DNA from: Aeromicrobium sp. IC_218
Lineage (GTDB): Bacteria > Actinomycetota > Actinomycetes > Propionibacteriales > Nocardioidaceae
Assembly: GCF_004336805.1 (NCBI RefSeq)
Contig: NZ_SJXM01000010.1
Span: forward strand, 55,316 to 119,315
DNA length: 64,000 nucleotides
Direction of reading: 5' to 3'
Of this stretch, positions 58,548 to 64,000 are shown piece by piece; position 1 is the stretch's first letter; each line of letters starts with the position of its first letter. Position numbers and translations under genes: made by a program. The notes under the pieces were generated by a model. It worked only from the letters and a program-made list of their open reading frames with translations. It did not search any database and was not told the origin of the DNA.

Positions 58548-59854
58548 CGCAGGCTCACCTCCGTGCCGCGCAGGGTCGGCCCGACGAGCAGGCTGCCCCA
58601 GTCGGGGTAGTCCGAGGGCGCCATGGCCCGGGTGGGCGCGAGCAGCTCGGCGATCAGCTGGTTCTCGGCCGGCGAGTTCGCCTCGCCGAGCCCCGAGGCG
58701 GCGGCGAGCGTGCTCGCGTCGACCTGGGCGTTGGGCGGGGCCCCGATGGCGGCCGGCTGCGACGCCGAGCCGCCGGCCGAGGCCGCCGCGGCCGGACGCG
58801 TGCCGGTCTGCCCGGTCACGTACGGGCACCGCGGCGCTCCGCTGCTGGTGATCGTCGGCTTGTCGCCGGCCAGGTAGCGGCCCTGGCCCTCGACGACGTT
58901 GAGCGTGACGTGCAGGCCCGGCTCGGACGTGTCCTTGCCGAGCACGTCGTCCATGACCGGCACGAGCTGCCGGGTGGCCTTGAGCAGGCACGGGAACTGC
59001 ACGGCGTACGGCTCGACGGCGGCCAGCGCGGAGCGGCTCTCGTCGGCCAGCACGACGATGCGGCCCTGGTTCTTGCCCAGCCACGCGTCGGTGCTGCGCG
59101 ACATGCTCGTGACCGAGGCGTAGACGTCGCCCAGGCCCTTGCGCTCCTCGACCAGCGTCTTCGTCGTCGTGGTCATGGAGTCCAGCGCGTCGAGCAGGTC
59201 GGGCAGCGCGGTCTCGTAGGCGTCGGCGACGTCGGCCAGCTTGGTCAGGTCGTCGGCGATCTGCGGCACGAGCGGGTTGATGCGCTTCAGGTAGGCCTGC
59301 CAGTCGTCGAGCGTGCCGGCGATGTCGTCACCACGTCCGCGCAGCATGGCGGTCAGCTCGCCGAGGGTGGCCGAGAGCTTCTCGGGCTGGATCGACTGCA
59401 GCACTGGCAGCAGCTCGTCCAGCACCTCCTCCAGCTCGACCGCCTCGTCGCTGGTGTCCTGGCGCAGCGTGGCGCCGGCCGTGACGCCGGTGGCGCCGGC
59501 CTGCTGGGGCCGGACGAGCGCGACGAACCGCTCGCCGAAGAGCGTCTTGGGCAGCAGCCGCGCGGTGGTGCCCCGCGGCAGCGACTCCGCGGTGTCGGGG
59601 TCGAGAGCCAGGGTGAGCGTGGCGCCGTCGGCCGACGAGCGCACCTGCTTCACCTCGCCGACCGGGACGCCGTTGAGCTTCACGTCCGAGCCCTTCTTGA
59701 GCGCGTTGCCGACGGCCGCGGTCTCGAGCGTCACGTCGACGCTGGGCACGAACGTGCGCTGGTAGGCCATGCCGGCCACGACGAGCAGCGCGGCGGCGAG
59801 CAGCAGGTAGCCCAGGCCGAGCAGCGCGTCGAGCAGGCGGGGGCGGGCGGTCAT
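58544..59854 (-). CDS. mceA: MCE-family protein, MceA position
   Basis: The largest Mce subunit, 436 residues. A membrane helix (LLAAALLVVAGMAY) precedes the MCE domain (VKLNGVPVGEVKQV, LFGERFVALV). After the helical region comes an Ala/Ser/Pro-rich segment (about 350-400). Start ATG overlaps the yrbEB stop as ATGA. Confidence 0.88.
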   Translation of the reverse strand: MTARPRLLDALLGLGYLLLAAALLVVAGMAYQRTFVPSVDVTLETAAVGNALKKGSDVKLNGVPVGEVKQVRSSADGATLTLALDPDTAESLPRGTTARLLPKTLFGERFVALVRPQQAGATGVTAGATLRQDTSDEAVELEEVLDELLPVLQSIQPEKLSATLGELTAMLRGRGDDIAGTLDDWQAYLKRINPLVPQIADDLTKLADVADAYETALPDLLDALDSMTTTTKTLVEERKGLGDVYASVTSMSRSTDAWLGKNQGRIVVLADESRSALAAVEPYAVQFPCLLKATRQLVPVMDDVLGKDTSEPGLHVTLNVVEGQGRYLAGDKPTITSSGAPRCPYVTGQTGTRPAAAASAGGSASQPAAIGAPPNAQVDASTLAAASGLGEANSPAENQLIAELLAPTRAMAPSDYPDWGSLLVGPTLRGTEVSLR

Positions 59855-60693
59855 CCGGCGATCCGCACGGTCGTGGTGGTGCCCCACAGCGCCATCGAGA
59901 GCACCAGGTCCAGGATCGCGACGGTGACGATGCTGCGCCGCACCGCGGTGCCGACCGCCACGCCCACGCCGGCCGGACCGCCGGTCGCGCGGAAGCCCAG
60001 GCGGCAGTGGATGAGGATGATCAGCACCGAGAACACGAGCACCTTCGCGAACGACAGCAGGATGTCGATCGGCGGCAGGAACAGGTTGAAGTAGTGGTCG
60101 TACGTGCCTGCGGACTGGCCGTAGAGGTAGACCGTCACCAGCCGTGAGCCGAGGTACGACGTCAGCAGGCCGATCACGTACAGCGGGATGATCGCGATGA
60201 ACCCGGCGATCACGCGCGTGGTGACCAGGTACGGGATGCTCGGCACCGCCATGACGTCGAGGGCGTCGACCTCCTCGTTGATGCGCATGGCGCCGAGCTG
60301 GGCGGTGAAGCCCGAGCCGACGGTGGCCGACAGCGCGAGCGCGGCGACGAGCGGGGCGATCTCGCGGGTGTTGAAGTAGGCCGAGATGAACCCGTTGAGC
60401 GTCGAGGTGCCGATCTGGTCGAGGGCGGCGTATCCCTGCATGCCGACGACGGTGCCGACGAACAGCGTCATGCCGACCATCACGCCGATCGTGCCGCCGA
60501 TGACGGCGAGCGCACCGGAGCCGAAGCTGACCTCGGTGAGCAGGCGGGCGATGTCGCGCGGGTAGCGCACGATCGTCCGCGGGATCCAGGCGATGACCTG
60601 GCCGTGGAAGCGGATGTCCTCGCCCATGCGCGCCAGCGCGTCGACGGGACGGTCCCACCAGCGCTTGCGGGACCCGGCGGCGAGCTCGGCCAT
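59851..60693 (-). CDS. MlaE/YrbE-family permease, YrbEB position
   Basis: A 280-residue inner-membrane permease with about five helices. The MlaE signature is visible as GSGFTAQLGAMRINEEVDAL, followed by MAVPSIPYLVTTRVIAG. It pairs with the permease half of the fused protein to form the lipid channel. Its ATG lies one nucleotide after the upstream stop. Confidence 0.9.
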   Translation of the reverse strand: MAELAAGSRKRWWDRPVDALARMGEDIRFHGQVIAWIPRTIVRYPRDIARLLTEVSFGSGALAVIGGTIGVMVGMTLFVGTVVGMQGYAALDQIGTSTLNGFISAYFNTREIAPLVAALALSATVGSGFTAQLGAMRINEEVDALDVMAVPSIPYLVTTRVIAGFIAIIPLYVIGLLTSYLGSRLVTVYLYGQSAGTYDHYFNLFLPPIDILLSFAKVLVFSVLIILIHCRLGFRATGGPAGVGVAVGTAVRRSIVTVAILDLVLSMALWGTTTTVRIAG

Positions 60694-60694
60694 G

Positions 60695-62470
60695 TCAGGC
60701 CCCCTTGCCCGGCACCAGCTGCAGGTACAGCGTGGTGACGACGAAGTTGACGAAGAAGAGCATGAGGAACGTGATGACCACCGACTGCATGACCGCCTCG
60801 CCGACGCCCTTGGGGCCGGGCGCGGTGTTCAGCCCGCGGTAGCAGGCCACGACGCCGGCGATGAGGCCGAAGATGACCGCCTTGATCTCGCCCACGACCA
60901 GGTCCTGGATCTGTGCGAGCGCGGTGAAGCTGGCCAGGTAGGCGCCGGGGGTGCCGCCCTGCACGAGGACGTTGAAGACGTAGCCGCCGAGCACGCCGAC
61001 CACCGAGACGAGGCCGTTGAGCAGCACGGCGGCGGCGACGCAGGCGAGCACGCGGGGCACGACGAGGCGCTGCACCGGCGAGATGCCGATGACCCGCATC
61101 GCGTCGATCTCGTCGCGGATCGTGCGGGCGCCGATCTCGGCGCAGATGGCCGCACCGCCGGCGCCGGCGATGACCAGCGTGGTGACGATCGGGGCGGCCT
61201 GCTGGACGACGGCGAGCACGCTGGCGGCGCCGGTGAACGACTCGGCGCCGACCTGGCGGGTCAGCGTGCCCAGCTGCAGCGCGATGACCGCGCCGAACGG
61301 AATGGCCACCAGCATCGCCGGCACCCACGAGACGCTGACCACGAACCAGAACTGCTCGAGCAGCTCGCGTCCGGCGAACGGACGCTTGAACGTCATCCGC
61401 GCGGTGTCGAGGCCCAGCGCGAACAGGTCGCCGGTGGCGGTCAGCGCGGCGCCGACCGGGCCCGGACGGGGCGGGACCGGGACTCGTTCGCGCTCGTCGT
61501 CGTCGGCGACGTACAGCGGCGCGGCGCCGCTGGCGACCCGCTCGCGGTGGCGGGTCGTGGCCGCCCGCGGCTGGCCGCTGCGCGGCACGAGCTGGCGCGG
61601 CAGCACCTCGATCGAGCGGGCGCCGGCGTGGCGTGACAACAGCGCGGTTCCGCCCGGGAAGCCGGCCGGGTCGTCGAACCCGGGGTCGACCGGCACGTCG
61701 CGGTGGTCGGTCTCCTCGCTCATGCCGATCGGCCCCTCGGGGTCGCCGCTCATGAACTGCGAGACGACCGGGTGGTCGGTGAGCAGGAACTCCTCGCGCG
61801 GGCCGAACATGACCAGCTCGCGGCGGTAGAGCATGCCGAGGTTGTCCGGCAGCGTGCGCGCGAGCTCGATGTTGTGCGTGACGACGAGCATCGTGGCGTC
61901 CGTGGCGGTGTTGACCTCCATGAGCAGCTGCGCCAGGTTCGACGTGCGCACGGGGTCGAGGCCGGAGTCGGGCTCGTCGATGAGGATGATCGCCGGGTCG
62001 GTGACCAGCGCGCGGGCCAGGCCGGCGCGCTTCTTCATGCCGCCGGAGATCTCGCCGGGCACCTTGTGCTCCTGGCCGAGCAGCCCGACGAGGTCGAGCT
62101 TCTCGTGGACGATGCGCTTGATCTCGCGCTCGTCCAGCCGGGTGTGCTCGCGCAGCGGGAAGGCGACGTTGTCGTAGACGTTCATGGAGCCGAACAGCGC
62201 GCCGTCCTGGAACAGCACCCCGAAGCGCTTGCGCATCTCCAGGCGCTGGGCCTCCTTGGCCTTCACCATGTCGACCCCGTCGACGTGGATGGTGCCGTGC
62301 TCGGGCTGCACGAGCCCCATGACGGACTTGAGGAACACCGACTTGCCGGTGCCCGACGGGCCCAGCAGCGCGGTGATCTCGCCCGGCGGGAGCGTGAGGG
62401 TCACGTCGCGCCAGATGTTCTGACGCCCGTAGCTCTTGGTGAGCCCCTCGACGACGACGGTGCCGCCCAT
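60695..62470 (-). CDS. fused MceG-type ATPase and YrbEA-type permease
   Basis: A 591-residue protein joining two subunits that are normally separate. Residues 1-245 are the ATPase: Walker A LGPSGTGKS (36-44), signature ISGGMKKRAGLARAL (141-155), Walker B IILIDEPDSGLDP (161-173) and switch H199. A charged, disordered linker (about 246-340) leads to the MlaE permease (about 345-591; AGGAAICAEIGARTIRDEID). It opens the mce operon, with GGAGG just before the ATG, so one ATPase is made per permease. In mycobacteria MceG is encoded far from the mce loci. Confidence 0.88.
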   Translation of the reverse strand: MGGTVVVEGLTKSYGRQNIWRDVTLTLPPGEITALLGPSGTGKSVFLKSVMGLVQPEHGTIHVDGVDMVKAKEAQRLEMRKRFGVLFQDGALFGSMNVYDNVAFPLREHTRLDEREIKRIVHEKLDLVGLLGQEHKVPGEISGGMKKRAGLARALVTDPAIILIDEPDSGLDPVRTSNLAQLLMEVNTATDATMLVVTHNIELARTLPDNLGMLYRRELVMFGPREEFLLTDHPVVSQFMSGDPEGPIGMSEETDHRDVPVDPGFDDPAGFPGGTALLSRHAGARSIEVLPRQLVPRSGQPRAATTRHRERVASGAAPLYVADDDERERVPVPPRPGPVGAALTATGDLFALGLDTARMTFKRPFAGRELLEQFWFVVSVSWVPAMLVAIPFGAVIALQLGTLTRQVGAESFTGAASVLAVVQQAAPIVTTLVIAGAGGAAICAEIGARTIRDEIDAMRVIGISPVQRLVVPRVLACVAAAVLLNGLVSVVGVLGGYVFNVLVQGGTPGAYLASFTALAQIQDLVVGEIKAVIFGLIAGVVACYRGLNTAPGPKGVGEAVMQSVVITFLMLFFVNFVVTTLYLQLVPGKGA

Positions 62471-62781
62471 GTTCCTCCGATCCGTGCGCGTCCCCCGAGG
62501 GCGCGCCGTGGTCTGGGTCAGGCGCCGACCGCCCCCTCAGCCGGCCGGCGCCTGGCGACGAACGTAGGTATGGCGTGCGTCACCCCGGCGCGGTCGCGGG
62601 ACATCGGACGCTTCCGTAATCGTTTCGTAACCTTTCTTTGTCAGCCCCGTCACAAGAAACGACCCGGTGCAACTCGAAGCGTCCGATCCGGCTTGTGCGG
62701 GCCCGAGCGCGCGTGCGTAGATCAGCGTGTCGCCCCCTCGACGTTCGGTGCCCCGTGCACCACGACGGGTGGGAGAGAGCA
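62471..62781. promoter_or_regulatory. divergent mce/pucR control region
   Basis: This 311-bp gap has no credible gene. A locally AT-rich core (about 62615-62660) is framed by nested dyads: ATCGGACGCTTC (62603-62614) with GAAGCGTCCGAT (62676-62687), and inside it CGTTTC (62621-62626) with GAAACG (62656-62661). Between them lie TTTCTTTGT and ACAAGAAA, an imperfect hairpin. Direct CGTAA copies occur at about 62615 and 62626. This is a likely binding platform for the PucR-type regulator. Confidence 0.6.
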
Positions 62782-63936
62782 GTGACCCTCATGGAGATGC
62801 CGGCCAGACCGGAACGACCGCGCACGTACCCTTCGGCGCACGAGGTGCCGGACCACCGGCTCGACTCCCTGTGCCACCGCATCGACCAGGCGGTCGTGCG
62901 GGCCACGGGCGGCGCCACCGACGAGCTGCTCAGCGAGCTGGTGCGCGCGGCCGTCGACGCCTTCGTCGAGCACGACGCCGACGTCGAGCGCGCGGCCCGC
63001 CGCGTCGGCCCGCTGATGGACCGCATCGGCCAGCGCCAGGCGCACCGCGGCTTCACCTCCGCCGACCTGGACGCCGCGTTCGACGTCGCCCGCAGCGCCC
63101 TGCACAAGAGCCTGGACAGCGTCGTCGGCGACCTGGTCAACCGCGACGGCCAGGTCGGCCTGCGCGAGGACCTCACCACCTACCTGGCGCGCCTGCACGT
63201 GTGGGCGCGCCGCGGCCTCGACCGCACCCACCGCCTGCGCGAGCTCAGCGAGCCCGAGCGACGCGCCCGCATGGCGACGGCCGCGTTCGGCCGCCAGTCG
63301 TCCGCCGAGCTCGTGCAGCTGGCCGCGGTGAGCGGCCTCGACCCGGCGGCGCTCGTCGTCCCCGTGATCTCGCTGGACGCTCCCCTGCCCGCCGCGCTGC
63401 TGGACGCGCCGGGGTCGATCCGGGCGGCGGAGCCCACGGCCGTCCTCGTCGCGCACACCTGGGCGCCGGAGGTGCTGGAGGCGCTCGTCGACGGCCCCGC
63501 GGTGACCGGTCCGGCCGTGCCGCTCGCCGCGGCCGGCGACGCCGTCGCGCTCACCCGGCGGGCGGTGCGTCTGCTGCGCGAGCGGGGCACGTCCGGGCGT
63601 CCGCGCCTGGTGGCGTGCGAGGACCTGCTCGGCGAGCTCGTGGCCGAGAGCGACGCCCTGCTGGCCGAGCTGGCGATCCGCAAGCACCTGTCGGTGCTCG
63701 ACGGCATGCCCGCCCGCCGCAAGGTCGACCTGGGCGAGGTGCTGCTCATGTCGCTGGAGCTGGGCCGGCCGACGAACACGATCGCGCGCGAGCTGCACGT
63801 GCCGCCGCAGACCGCGCACAGCCGGATGAAGACAGTGCGTGAGCTGTTCGGCGAGGCGCTGGACGACCCGCTGCAGCGGCTCGAGCTCGTCGTCGCCCTG
63901 CGCGCCGCCCTCCCCCGCTGGCGCACCCACCTCTGA
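62782..63936 (+). CDS. PucR-type helix-turn-helix regulator
   Basis: A 384-residue regulator. The N-terminal two thirds are helical without a recognised sensor. The C-terminus is the PucR HTH_30 domain (LMSLELGRPTNTIARELHVP, then AHSRMKTVRELFGEALDDP). The GTG start has GGGAG at good spacing; an ATG lies 9 nt inside. It is divergent from the mce operon and is the natural candidate to control lipid import. A 26-bp perfect hairpin begins at its stop codon. Confidence 0.85.
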   Translation: MTLMEMPARPERPRTYPSAHEVPDHRLDSLCHRIDQAVVRATGGATDELLSELVRAAVDAFVEHDADVERAARRVGPLMDRIGQRQAHRGFTSADLDAAFDVARSALHKSLDSVVGDLVNRDGQVGLREDLTTYLARLHVWARRGLDRTHRLRELSEPERRARMATAAFGRQSSAELVQLAAVSGLDPAALVVPVISLDAPLPAALLDAPGSIRAAEPTAVLVAHTWAPEVLEALVDGPAVTGPAVPLAAAGDAVALTRRAVRLLRERGTSGRPRLVACEDLLGELVAESDALLAELAIRKHLSVLDGMPARRKVDLGEVLLMSLELGRPTNTIARELHVPPQTAHSRMKTVRELFGEALDDPLQRLELVVALRAALPRWRTHL

Positions 63937-63996
63937 CGCTTCCCCCACGAAGGGCCCACCGGACGTCCCAGTGGGCCCTTCGTGGGGGAAGCGTCA
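63934..63996. terminator. 26-bp perfect hairpin at the pucR stop
   Basis: Arms at 63934-63959 and 63971-63996 (TGACGCTTCCCCCACGAAGG at the left) pair without mismatch around an 11-nt loop that contains the small palindrome GGACGTCC. The TGA stop is the first three bases of the arm. Confidence 0.85.
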
Positions 63997-64000
63997 GAGG

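Overview
The window is very GC-rich, densely coded chromosomal DNA from an actinobacterium. A WhiB1 regulator, a mycothiol-type SigR/RsrA pair, a one-piece mycobacterial-type 2-oxoglutarate decarboxylase/dehydrogenase (Kgd), the actinobacterial ribosomal protein bL37 and a complete mce lipid-import operon all point that way. The mix of families and the spacing of the genes suggest a Nocardioidaceae-like member of the Propionibacteriales (Nocardioides or Aeromicrobium type). That placement is inference; no rRNA gene is present to settle it.

Layout. 1-2874: the 3'-truncated argS, a CheY-like receiver, a tRNA-Arg(CCG) and a methyltransferase. 3094-12392: a GABA/polyamine-type cluster with gabD and gabT, a divergent LysR regulator, a four-gene Pot-type ABC importer, a GntR regulator and a cache-domain ligand sensor. 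12424-21391: small genes (GNAT, an orphan FlbD-like protein, OsmC), the large kgd gene with a DUF6104 microprotein behind it, an AAA ATPase, a zinc-type oxidoreductase, malic enzyme and a small membrane protein. 21571-36239: whiB1, pdtaS, a DUF2785 protein, a ThDP enzyme with a GNAT protein, a heterodimeric ABC exporter, a thioesterase, bL37, rsrA-sigR, an SRAP protein, DoxX, aroA, rsgA and hisN. The order whiB1-pdtaS...rsrA-sigR-SRAP...aroA-rsgA resembles the Mycobacterium whiB1-to-rsgA region. 36262-43261: YjbR-like, PadR, ArfB, TetR plus an SGNH hydrolase, an acetyltransferase, a lipoate ligase, AraC and an NmrA-like reductase. 43351-51936: menB, then a rightward run with a ferritin-like small protein, DUF6328, a CYP152-type P450, an acidic microprotein, four glycosyltransferases and a catalase-fold-like protein. 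52098-62470: a leftward, almost fully overlapping mce operon headed by a fused ATPase-permease. 62782-63936: a divergent PucR-type regulator.

Three themes recur. First, at least twelve genes have a TANNNT -10-like hexamer exactly 6 or 7 nt before the start codon and no Shine-Dalgarno sequence, so leaderless transcripts look common. Second, most gene junctions where genes converge or end hold long inverted repeats that belong to several repeat families. Third, several divergent promoters carry clear operator dyads (PadR, TetR, LysR and GntR regions). The observations most worth following are the two-promoter, two-start arrangement of sigR, the ABC exporter whose two ATPase halves are degenerate in complementary ways, the OleT-like P450 in an uncharacterised glycosyltransferase run, and the MceG-YrbE fusion.
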